A stretch of DNA of 64,000 nt from Papilionanthe hookeriana x Papilionanthe teres (lineage: Eukaryota > Streptophyta > Magnoliopsida > Asparagales > Orchidaceae): positions 19,353,310 to 19,417,309 of the forward strand of contig CM040430.1 in NCBI GenBank assembly GCA_022702705.1. The letters are read 5' to 3'. Under the pieces are notes generated by a model that did not search any database, was not told where the DNA came from, and saw only the letters and a list, made by a program, of their open reading frames with translations. Each line of letters starts with the position of its first letter. The first letter of the stretch is position 1. The position numbers and the translations under genes are program-made. Shown here piece by piece: positions 11,919 to 22,492 of the stretch.

Positions 11919-12106
11919 CACAATCCTAGATCAGTTGGTAGAGTCGCTACGGTAAGTCTCCTCTGGTCTAGGTTTCGAATCCCCCCAGGCGATTGATGTC
12001 ATAAGGGGGTGGTGCTCGAGTAGTTTGGCGCATGAGTCCAACCCAAATCTGACAGCTTGCGAACCAAGAGTGGGTGGCAGTTTTGCCCGTCACCCATCCT
12101 TTTAAT
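11915..12106 (+). mobile_element. tRNA-derived SINE
   Basis: It starts GCGCCACAATCC. A pol III A box follows at 11927-11938 (TAGATCAGTTGG) and a B box at 11971-11982 (GGTTTCGAATCC), about 33 bases apart as in tRNA genes. The tRNA-unrelated body ends GTCACCCATCCTTTT. Short direct repeats flank it: (AC)ATATATAT before and ACATATATATG at 12109-12119, consistent with a target duplication in an AT repeat. SINEs are transcribed from the internal boxes and move with LINE-encoded proteins. The tRNA part has no intact cloverleaf, so it is not a tRNA gene. Confidence 0.82.
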
Positions 12107-12117
12107 TACATATATAT

Positions 12118-12150
12118 GTGCGCGCGCGCGCACGCGCGCGAGCGAGTGTG
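12118..12150. repeat. GC/GT alternating purine-pyrimidine tract
   Basis: A GTGCGCGCGCGCGCACGCGCGCG-like tract of about 30 bases follows the SINE. Such alternating GC/GT tracts can adopt Z-DNA. Confidence 0.85.
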
Positions 12151-13512
12151 TGGCTATTTCTTAAAAAGCCCATGTTACTAGGTTGTACGAGAAAAGACTA
12201 ATATATTGAGTAATTAAGCGGATGGAGGAAACTTTGACACATTGATCAACTAAAGGTATCATTATTATACATTCATGAAAGATTTAACTTTATTTGGTGT
12301 CATACCTTCTATTTTTTATCCTTCTACACACGGCCCGATCAATTCCCACGTTGGTTTCTTCCATTAGGCAAAAGGTAATTAATGATAGAGTATGAAACGT
12401 AGAAGAATGGTTTATTTAAAATCATAGTTGAACAGTGATGAAATTTGGCTCAAAAAAATTTATGCGTTAAGTATTAATAAATTAAAGAATAAAATAAAAA
12501 ATGACCCTTCTTATAGTCTTTATGTTTTACTTTCTTAATTGTTTGGAGTTAAAGTTAGTGTTTATCATTTTGAATAAGAAATGATATATATTATACACAA
12601 CCACATACTTTACCCTTAAGTACACTAACATCATAATTTATTACATTCTCTCTCTAATTAAATTTATATAAAGATTCTCTCGCTAGTGCTTTCTCTTTCT
12701 AGTTTATGTGTGGGGAGTACTGAAAGAAGCTAAGGAGGTACACGAGGGCAAATGATTAGTGCATTACCTACACCTTATTAAACCCTAAACATCTAGGTTT
12801 AACAAGCAATTACTATATTCCAAGTGTGTGGTGACTAGTCAAAGGCACTAATAATTTAAATAATTTAACCCCACGCCCTAACTTAAAATAATATAAAGTA
12901 ATAGCAAATTGGAAAGTAAAGGAAGCATAGGTAATATCCAAAACATCATGGACAAATGTAAAGTAGAATAAATTGATCTTGAAGTGATCTGATTTTGATA
13001 AGATCAACTAAAAAATATTTAATTGGATTCTAAGATGAGATAAAGTTAGCTTTAAGTTGGCTTGATTTAATGATGATTCATTGTGTTTTTTTTTTTTTTT
13101 TGCCTTTTTTCATTGCATCATCATTAATATTGATTTGAATTTAATAGAACTTCGAGTTTTGGAACCAAATTCATGTCTGTTAAATCTTTTTTCAAGTTAG
13201 ATTGTTTCTATTTATATTTGGCTTTTTTAAAGTTACACATGAGTTGAGCATAAGTTGTTAATCACATATTGGTTTCGTTATGATTTGAATAAAACAATTG
13301 GTCTGATTTATGAATCAAATTCATAATCTATGTTTAGATATAAACTTTCTAAGAAATGAAGGACAAAACAAAATGCAATGTATTGGGAGAAAAAATAATA
13401 TATATTTGTTATTCGAGAAGATGTTGCATATTATAAGAAATACTTTGTTGAAAAAATATCAAGGTTGTTGGACACACTGAAAAATGAAAGAAATCTATAC
13501 CTCATGCTAGCT
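12151..13512. other. intergenic DNA, no gene seen
   Basis: AT-rich, with a T17 run near 13088. The ORF at 12813-13007 has no recognisable features. Confidence 0.5.
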
Positions 13513-13990
13513 ATGAATACAACAACAACTACTACTAGCCTTTATCCCACTATGTGCGGTCGAATTCATGAATCAATTTTCTCGATTGTGTCATACTGAG
13601 TGTCATATTTTCAATTAATTCTAATAAATAAAGTTCATTTTTTACACAACATGCCCTGATTTTTTCAGGTCTACCTCTACCTTTCTTAGTACTAATCAAA
13701 TCTATAACATCTACTCTTCTAATTGGATTATTAATGGTAGATGTTTAATGTGATCAAACAATCTAAGATGGCTATCTCTAGTCTTTTCGGCCACATGCGA
13801 GTGAACGGTCGCAATTTACGAGAAGGCTAATGTTGTAACGGACCATATTTTTAGCGTTGTTCACACCTCTTGGAGAACGCTTTGGCGTCCTTCAGTAACG
13901 TCAACCAAAAGTATCCATGTCATTGGACTCGATGTGTCCAATGTCATTCCTCCAAAATGGCTACTGCATTCCCAGAGTGAAAATTTTTTA
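13513..13990 (-). pseudogene. RTE-type LINE 3' fragment
   Basis: The plus strand reads CAACAACAACTACTACTAGCC, then TTTATCCCACTATGTGCGGTC. This is the reverse complement of the (TTG)n-tailed 3' end of plant RTE LINEs. Read on the minus strand, broken frames give WFGHI-like, then KKGRGRPEK-like, then ENMTLSMTQSR, and a terminal WDKG-like stretch just before the tail. These are the final residues of the RTE ORF. The clear similarity fades beyond about 13800 and the rest of the span is uncertain. It is 5'-truncated as usual. Confidence 0.75.
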
Positions 13991-14384
13991 GGATGGCCTT
14001 TGTCTCATTTTCCTTTACGCATCTTAGGTATATTTATGTTGTTGATTTCTAGAGGAGCGTCCCTCAATCAATAAATACTATGTGGATTTACTCTTGAAAC
14101 TTCTATGTGTTGGTCGCCATATGTTTAGATTTTGATTTATATAAATATATATAGATTTTTGGAAATTATCATTTTTACTTTTGAAAATATGAAATCAAAC
14201 TGATCTCATATATGTAATAGTTTAAATAATTGTGCACTAGACCACAAGCCATGTATCTATCCCGAAGAATGAATGCATTGCTTGGTGGTGAGGCTCCATC
14301 AAATAAACTAAAGAATCTTTCACGTCCATTTGGTTTGCGAATCATTTATGTTGACCGATAACTTCCCCTATCTAATATAAATCA
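13991..14384. other. intergenic DNA, no gene seen
   Basis: No ORF, repeat or motif that I can support. Confidence 0.5.
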
Positions 14385-15005
14385 ATTAGGTATGATTTAT
14401 ATTAATCTGGGGTCTTTAAGTTTCCTTTAAGGGCAAGCCACTATAGTTAATTATAATTTAGCTAACCGATGTCACCTAAGAAAACTCTTGATTTATATCA
14501 AGAAATACTATCTTCATGACTTCCACAAGGTAGGATCTTCAAGGCATTGTGGTAATAGAAAATCTAATAGGTGAGTGGCTCAAGTTTGGAACAATTATTA
14601 TAGGAATCCAAAGGAAGAGAGAGCTAGGGGAAAACACAGCTCCAAGAGGAAACTTGATGATTTCTCAAACTATCTTATGTTTTAGCATCAATTTTATCTA
14701 TTTAATATTTCATCCTGCTAATTTTATTATTTAGGGTTTACATCTACTTAATATCGATTATGCAAATAGCCTGAAAGATGAGAAGATTTATATCATATCA
14801 GATGACAAACTATGAATTTTAAGATGAGTTAGGGCTTATTTTGCACGAGGTACAAATGCCTAAAGAGAGAGTGAGGATTTATGTTGCACTAGAAAAACTA
14901 CCTCGAAGTCTTATTGCTTGTTATTTATTTCTAAGAGAGGAATTTGCTGTTGTAGATCATCGCTTCCTCGTCTTGTTGTCCACTGTGTATGCTCCAAGCT
15001 CCTTT
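14385..15005 (+). repeat. ~600-bp dispersed repeat, copy 2
   Basis: The homolog of 8345-8970 in opposite orientation. Frames are more broken here (an ORF at 14549-14734 covers part). The segment after it, TATCATATCAGATGAC..TTTTAAGATGAGTTAGGGC, still aligns base for base with the other copy. No terminal repeat is seen at either end. Confidence 0.7.
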
Positions 15006-16400
15006 TTGCAGTAGGTTTAATTTTAGAAGTGTCAAATTAAAGAGATGAGAAAAGTGTCATGTTTTGAAGATGTTTAAATTAAGGTGTCTTAATGTTTCAT
15101 AAGGAGAATATTTAAGTTGATTATAGTGACACCGGTTAGGATCTCACGGTTCTCTCGTTCCAGCACCACTATTTTCTTCGAATTCACTTTATTTAGATGA
15201 ATTTACTAAACTCAACTAAATGAATTCAAGACCTTTATTCATACTGTGGGAAATCTCGTTAGCAACCATAGGTTGCCTCCTCCGAGGGATTCTCGATCAT
15301 TCAAAGAGACGTTTTAATTTAGTTTCAATTGTGATTTTATTTTGTTTGTGATTAAGTTTTGAATTGTCTTATGTTTTGTTTTGTTGTGGAGGTGAGATTG
15401 ATTTAATTTGTTCTGTTTTAGATTTGTAGCTATCCTAAAGGTTTCAGTTTTGATATGCAAGTTTTATAATCCGGAAAGTTCAGTAACGTAAATGTAAGAA
15501 AAGAAAGTGTTGTAAACTGTAAAAGCGTACCAGTCCTCTTCTAGCGCTATAGCTGAATGTTTAGGATTTTTCTTTGCATATATAATTTTGTAGGGAATTT
15601 AAAATTGCATTACATAAAACAGGAAATACATATTGTAAAGTAACAACCAAATCCTATGCCATAACTTAGTGAGTTCTTATTTGTTCATTAATGAGGATGT
15701 TCTTTTTTAAAGAAGTATAATAGGCTCGGTCGTCCTCCAAGATATCCATAAGACTTGTGGAAAAAGATTCGAGGAACACCTTAGATATTTCACTATCCTT
15801 TTAAATCATTACGAGTTAATTTAAACTTATTATACTTGTTAAATAACTCATCTACAATATAATTTTATGTTCAATGATCCTAGATGTTTTAATTATCCCG
15901 ATGAGTAGGGTAACCATCACTTGATATTTTCATTTATAAATTATATGGGTGAAAGCACTTAAGGGAAAATTGATTTATTAAGAATTTTGCCAATTAATTT
16001 TTAGAGTTGGGCTTCTAGTGTTTCAAAATATTTGAAGTTGATTTTATTTCATTTTCTAAATCCTATTAAGTTAGATTCTGATTAAGCCTTGCTCACTACT
16101 AAGGCCTTAAAATTTAATGAGCAAATTTACAATTTTAAGAATATTAAGTTCGTGATATATTTAATCGTTATCAAAATATTGAATTGTTATGAAACCATTA
16201 GTTAGGAGTTATAAATTAGTGTATTATTTTCTTTCAAAGTCAAACCCCTTACACTAGAATCATTTAATTTTAATTACCTTTCGAATATAATAATTAAGAA
16301 AATTACAATTTTATTCTTAATGTGGAATCATGTGAGATTGGTTTCTACCACCAAATCCCATGTATTCTAATCATCAAAATATGTCAATTATGATCATTAG
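15006..16400. other. intergenic DNA, no gene seen
   Basis: AT-rich, without supported genes. Bases 15178-15228 contain two GAATTC-bounded segments that could pair weakly; nothing further is visible. Confidence 0.45.
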
Positions 16401-17560
16401 TTACTCATTCCCTTTCATTATACCTAAAATATTTAATTAAGGTTTAATTCCTAAAATTACCATTTTGCTCTTAAGGCCTTATCACTTCGTAATTTATTAA
16501 ATTCAACTCAAATGACTTTGAAATTTTCATGTTACCCACTCATGGGTGAATTAAAACATCACATGAGAAAATGTGATTTTTCTGATTTTAATTTAATTAT
16601 TATAATTATTTAATGTAAAAATAATAATTTTCAATGTTAATTTAATAAGTTAGTCAAAAAACTAATTATCTATCCTTAAGAAAATTATTAGAGGTTTAAC
16701 TAGGTTAGAGGACCACTTGGATAAATTTTCATGATTTTTTGAGTTTTATTTTAATTATTAAATTATTTGTTTGTTTTGAGTATTAATTAAATATAAAATA
16801 TTATTTAAGTAGAAAATTAAGTTTTATATTTTAATTAAATCTTGCTGAGTCCAAGAAACCCAGATAAATAAGTTTCATATTTTTGTGATTTATATTTTAA
16901 TTATTAGAATTATTTTAGTGAAAATTTAACGAAAATCCATTTTTAAGCCTTTAAAATTTATTTTAAGCCTTTAAAATTTACATAGAAATTGGGAAATTTA
17001 TTTTAATGATTTTCAAGTGATTAAGAGAATAAATGTGAAATTTTAGTGTGTTTTAATATATTTTTTTATTTTTATTATTTTTTAATTATTTTTAATTATT
17101 TAAATATTAAAATATAATTTTAAAATGAAATATTTATTTTAATTCCCATTTTATTTTTCTCAAGTTCCTTTGGTTACTAGGAGCTCCCAAATCTAATTTT
17201 ATGATTTTTGACTTATATTTCAATTATTATAATTATTTTAAATCCAAAATATCATTTAACTTGAAAATTCATTTTAGTGGGTAAATTAACTCTAAATAAT
17301 TTTAAATTTTTATGGGGAGCTACTCTATTTATTTTTAACAATGGAGAGTCATTTTTATGATTTTTACCTTTCCATTTTAATTATTTAATTTTTAAATGAT
17401 TTTAATGAATTAATTACCATATGTGTTATTCTTAATTTTTCAAACTCATTTTATATTTTTCCTAGAGTCCTCTGACCACAGTGAACCTACAAAATAAGTT
17501 TTGAATTTTATTTATTTATATTTTAATTATTATAATTTTTATACCAAAACAGATTGGATT
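16400..17560 (+). repeat. degenerate AT-rich tandem array, period ~150 bp
   Basis: The anchor string ATTTTAATTATTATAATTATTTT, or close variants, recurs near 16585, 16747, 16893, 17073, 17213, 17373 and 17511. The spacing is about 140-180 bases. Several anchors follow a short G/C-richer segment naming the start of a unit (GAGGACCACTTGG, GAGTCCAAGAAACCC, GAGTCCTCTGACCAC). A small 19-base direct repeat (AAGCCTTTAAAATTTA) lies at 16944 and 16963. Units are strongly diverged, so this is an old satellite-like array. Confidence 0.6.
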
Positions 17561-17879
17561 AATTTAAAATTTAGGGATCTTTGGCAAGAGATGCCACCAT
17601 GACTTTGAATAAATCAATAAAGATCCTTAACCTCAGAGTCTTTAAGCCCTCCAAACCTCAAGCCATGATGAAAATTATTGAGCAAATTATAGCTTAAGTA
17701 TTATTTATTGTATTTAATTAATTAAAATAAATCATAAGTCGAATGACCTCAGACTTGTTTCCACATTATTCTCCTCTGTTCACTGAGCATTAAGTTATTT
17801 TTATTTTATTTTTGTGATGTGTTTACACCAAGTTATGAATTTTGTAAGGTTTTCTGATTTAAATAAATTCAAAATATCC

Positions 17880-18230
17880 TATTTTTCTATTTAAACCACG
17901 CGGCCGCCACCTCATCCTACGGCACTCCGAAAGACCACGCGTCGCTCCTCCATTTGACGCCGCCATCCAAGTGAGTGCTGACTCGGCCCACGCTTTATGT
18001 ATCACTCCTCAGTACAGCTCGATAAGAGCCATCCATTGAATATATGTGTAATCCAACAACGCTCATTCACCGTCTTCATCTGATTCATCCCGAGAGCCGT
18101 CCACCTTCCAGCCTTAAGAACTCGAGCTAGACTCAACCAAATCGCATGGGGTTTGATCCTATATACTCATCTAACCTAGACGAACCTATTTATACGACTT
18201 ATATGATATGAAATACAATATACATGCATG
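17880..18230. other. GC-richer intergenic segment, no gene seen
   Basis: Bases 17897-18125 are clearly richer in C and G than the flanks (CCACGCGGCCGCCACC and so on). No ORF or family is recognisable. It marks a sharp change of composition between the AT-rich array and the G-rich stretch that follows. Confidence 0.4.
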
Positions 18231-19040
18231 TAAAACAAAAATAAGCTCATGTTAGAGGGAGAGTTCTATAGCTTGGCTTGAGAGGGGAGGCCTCAATCAG
18301 AAGAGTTCCAAACGTTCGTTGTGACCTTGCAGCTCCTGCAAGCACCAATTTGAGCTCCCCTTTGGTCTACACTAGAGTTCGATTAGGATATGAATTCAGG
18401 TATGAGGGAATTCTGGGTTGGTGAGGCTCTGTGATGGGGCTTCTATGGAGGATCTTCTTCGTTTGGTGAGGGGATGGTTAGGGGCAAATCAATTTAGAGT
18501 TGGGTGTAGTGTGGGGATATGTGCTGGTTCGGCTAAAAATTTAGTGGGGAAATTGGCCTCAATTGGTGGTTGTAAATGGCTGAGAACAGGGGGACAAAGC
18601 TTAGAAGGTCTGTGGGAAGCTTTGGGAGCAATTGGACAAACTTTCCCCTAGGTTGAGTGTGTTCTCTTTTTTTGGCCGTGATGGGTGGTGGCTTAAATAG
18701 CCATGGATATGAGGGAGCTCAGAGCTTGCTGGTGGGTGGAATCATTTGCTAAGGTGGAAGGCAGTGAGGCACTAGTGACCAATCAGTGTTGGACTGCTTG
18801 GATGTAATTGGGTTTGGCTCCAAGTAAGGTGGCTCTCAATTATGGCTCCTCTGGTGACTAGGCCGGTCAGTAAGGCCAAGGGAGGGGTCAAGTGGTCAGG
18901 TGAGCTAGTGAGTAGGCCGTTAAGGTGATTAGCTTTAGTGGTGGTGGCTTTGGGTAGGAGATCTTTTTTGGTTTAACCATTTATGGAAGGAAATCCCCTA
19001 ATTTAGGGGACCTTTGGTCCTTGGCTCATGTAGGTTGAGC
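18231..19040. other. G-rich intergenic stretch, no gene seen
   Basis: The ORF at 18418-18651 (77 codons) has no recognised domain and lies in strand-asymmetric G-rich sequence. I do not call it a gene. Confidence 0.4.
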
Positions 19041-19079
19041 TATATGTATCTGAACTAGTCCTTAGGGTCGAAATGTTGG

Positions 19080-20170
19080 ATGTAGTGAACTTCGCTTGGT
19101 CAGTTTAGTTGGGTTTGTGTGACATTTGGGTTTTGGTTCAATTTGGGTCATTTGGGTTCAAGTTTTGCTAGATTGGGTTTAAGCTTGGGTTGGATCAAAT
19201 TCGTTGTTCAAAATGGTGTGTAGGATTGTCATGAAGAGTTTAGAAAAGGACATGAGTGATTTTGAAGTGGTTTAGGAGGTGAATTTAGTTAAATTTGAGC
19301 ATTTGGCCAATTTGGGCTAATTTGGATTAAGCTTGAGTTTAAGTTATGCTAGAGCTTGGCTAGGTTTCATTTGATGATTTAAATTGATGTAGGTGATTGT
19401 CATGAGTGTTTTGGATAGAAATTGTATGGAAATTATGAGGTTAGGGCATTCAATTTGGTTACATTAGGGCATGTGGCACATTTGGGGCAAATTTAAGGAT
19501 TTTGATTGGGATGGAATTGGGTTAGGTTTAGGCTCAAATGTGGCTTAACTTGTGAATGAATTTGGTGTGTAGGAATGTCATGAAAAGTTTAGAATCCAAA
19601 TTTGAGGAAATTGACTTAGCTAGAGGGTTCAATTTAGAGGATTTATGTCATATAGTCAAAATGAGGGCTTTTTTGTTTGGATTGAAATTAGGTTTCAAAT
19701 TAGGTCAAATTGGGCTTGAATATGGGTTGAATTGAGATTGGGGATGATGAATTTGAGTTTAGGATTGATATTGGGGAAGATTGGGGTCAATTGGGTGGAC
19801 ATTGGAAGTGATTTGGGCATTTTGGGTCTTAAGGGGCAATTTAGGGCTTTTAGTCAAATGGGTCAATTTGGTCAAATTGGATTTAATGAAGTGGTTTCAA
19901 TTGATTATGGAGACATTTGGGATAATTTTATATATTTTTAGTAATTTTTGGAATTTTTGGATTTAGAGGGACATTTTGATAATTTTGGGTAATTTGGGAT
20001 ATTTTGGGTTTTTTGGAAAATTTGAGGTGTTTTAGGTATTTTGAGTGGTGAAAAACATTTTGGAATAATTTTTGGAGAGAATTTAGGAGTTTGGGTAATT
20101 TTTTGGATTTTTGGTCAAAATTAGGGTTGTAGGGGCAATTTGGTAATTTTGGGGAAGTTTAGGGATGAGA
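19080..20170 (+). repeat. GT-rich, C-poor region with ~175-bp degenerate tandem repeat
   Basis: The plus strand is dominated by TTTGGG, AATTTGGG and TTAGGG-like words and is very poor in C. A unit marker GTGTAGGATTGTCATGA recurs at about 19218, 19388 (GATGTAGGTGATTGTCATGA) and 19567 (GTGTAGGAATGTCATGA), a period near 175 bases. Each marker is preceded by a GGTT(T)AAGCTTG(G)G-like string. ORFs at 19732-19966 are artefacts of this composition. Confidence 0.6.
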
Positions 20171-20599
20171 GGGTGCAAAGTTGGGATTTTTAGTAAGATT
20201 GGGTGTTAATTGAGAATTTCAACCTATTTATGCCCTAGATTAAGAGAAATCCCACTTTCGATCCTCCATGTGTTGGTTCTAACCAAAACCTAGCCTAGGA
20301 CTAAAAGCTTGGGGAAGCACCCACATGTGTTTCCAAAGGCATAGAGGATCAAGTATAGGCATGTTTGGTTTAGGGTAGAAGTCGTGAGTGTAAGTGTAGA
20401 GTTTAAGTTCGTGTGTGTGAGCCTGACCCAGACTAGACTCCCAGGGTGAGTTCTAAGGCTTGACCATCCTATAGGGAACTCCTCTTGAGCTTCCTTATGC
20501 TTTATCTCATCCTTCTAAGTACTTAGAGGTTGGGCTTTAAGTATTTGAAACACTAAGTGAAGTATGGAAATATTTTGAATTTCTATGGGCTAAGGGTCC

Positions 20600-22477
20600 T
20601 GATGCGACTTTTTTATATGCAAGAATATATCAACTCAGATTTATATACTTATAATGATTTTGTAAAGTCACAATTTCAAACACAAGTACACGTATCGCTC
20701 AAGTAATACAGGGCTCTAGTGGAGTCCTGTTTATCAATCCTACGGGGAAGCGAGGTAAGAGGTTCTTAGTCAAATTCTAGTATACTATTATCAGACTTTA
20801 GATTGGAGGGTCGATATAAGTGGTGTTATATCTAGCAACTACTCCTAAATGCAAATGATTATATGTAAGGATAATAACTATTCCTACGTGCAAATATTAC
20901 TTCTAAAGAAAACCTTTCTGGATTAGTTGGTTTGGTGAATTTTGAGATAAGAAAATCTACTATTCTTATGTAGTGAATTGGATAATGTAAAGGAATGAGA
21001 TGCATTGAATATTGTATGTGCCAAATAGGAGAAATCCTACTCTTTACCCATTTTTCAGCGTATAAAAAATGTTGGCTAATCCTAAGCTTAGTCCCCAATT
21101 CCGTGGTTAGGCTGGGAGGATACTGGCTCTCACTCCAGAGCTCCGACTTCCCTTCGCCTGAAGGCTAACTCTCATTTTAGTTTCCAAACACTATGACCAA
21201 ATTGAGGATTTTAGTCTGTCACTCTAAAATCTCCAATTCTATGCCCATCAAATTATATTTCCCTATATATTTGCATTTAACCCCTATGAACTTCACCATC
21301 CATGGAATTTGAATGCGGTTCCACTTTATTGAGAATTACACCACCCTCTCGGATCATAGCGCAATTACAACGAATTTTAGCACTACAAAGAGCTCTTATT
21401 TTAATATAAATGAAGTGCAAGTAAAAACCATCACATTTATAATTAAATTCACTTCTAACATGCATCACAATATCCTAAACATGAATCCTACTCATTGCAA
21501 AAGAAAAGTAGAAGGAAAATAACGACATAATCTTCTCATGCCACTATTTCCTAAGAAGAAGAAAGAGTAAGAGAAAGACATCACAAAGCACGAAGAAAAC
21601 ACAACATAAATCTTCATTTCAAAGAAAATCTACAAAATAAGTGTTTACAAAATCATAAGATAATGAAGAACACAATACTTAATTTTTTCCTCTTGAAAGA
21701 AAGAAGAAGATCTCTCCCACAAAGTCTCCCGATGATCCATGCAATGCTAAAACAAACCCTTACAATTTCTCTCAAAATCCCCTCACCAATCTCTTCAAAA
21801 AGGTAGAAATCTACATATCTACTCCTATTATAATATCTCTCAATATTCTCCAAGTTTTTCCTAACATTCCTCTCTCAAAAACCACCTTTTCTAACATAAA
21901 ATTGTTCATTTAAAGTGTAGGGATGAATTTCCCAAGAGGTTCTTGAAGAAACCTTCCAAAAAGCGTTCAGATTCGATGTCTATGGCCCATAACCGCTACT
22001 AGCACGGTCTGGCACTGTCTGGGAGCCATTCGGCGCATTATTCCTTGAAATTTTTGGGCTTTCTGGACTCTGGTACCGTCCGGCGCTGGATAGGGCAGCG
22101 TTCGATGCTCTACTCTGTGCAGCTCCACCGTTTTGCTCTGTTTCAACTCCGATTCGCCCCATTTCAGTTGTGTTGTGTTCGTAACGGATAGCCCTAAAAA
22201 ATAAACATAAAAATAACCTTTATTTAAAGTGTAATCTCATTCAAAAATTTGCAAGAAGTGTAAAAGAGATTAAGCAAAGAAAGACTTATCAAAATGCATC
22301 AGGCCAAAATTTTTGTTTTTGCTCGTTTTTGCTTCAAATTGCACCATTTTTCCTTCTTTTTCTCCAAAAGCCATTTCTTGTACAAAAATCCAGAAAATTT
22401 ATAAAATAACTTCCTTCATAGTGCAATATCATTAAAAATAGGTATGAAATAGACAGTAAAAAGCTATCAAATTTTCA
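20600..22477 (-). repeat. 3' LTR of TR-GAG-like element
   Basis: On the minus strand it reads TGAAAATTTGATAGC ... GTCGCATCA, 1878 bp. It aligns throughout with 27102-28966, with small indels. The conserved LTR block lies at 21076-21190. Small ORFs inside (20859-22162) are present in the other LTRs only as broken matches and are not genes. Confidence 0.88.
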
Positions 22478-22479
22478 GT

Positions 22480-22492
22480 GGACTCCCAACTT
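22480..22492 (-). other. PPT of TR-GAG-like element
   Basis: The minus strand reads AAGTTGGGAGTCC just before the LTR start. It is more degenerate than the tract at 5395 but in the same position. Confidence 0.7.

Noticed and set aside
11927..11982. Functional tRNA gene
   Set aside because: Only the A and B boxes are kept; no acceptor or anticodon stem can be built. It fits a SINE head.
11675..11996. ORFs with YIYIYI repeats on both strands
   Set aside because: They are read-through of the (AT)n microsatellite.
18418..18651. 77-codon ORF in the G-rich region
   Set aside because: Low-complexity G-rich strand, no homology recognised, no support from neighbours.
19080..20170. Interstitial telomeric repeat
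   Set aside because: TTTGGG/TTAGGG-like words are irregular and not a TTTAGGG array; a ~175-bp unit explains them better.
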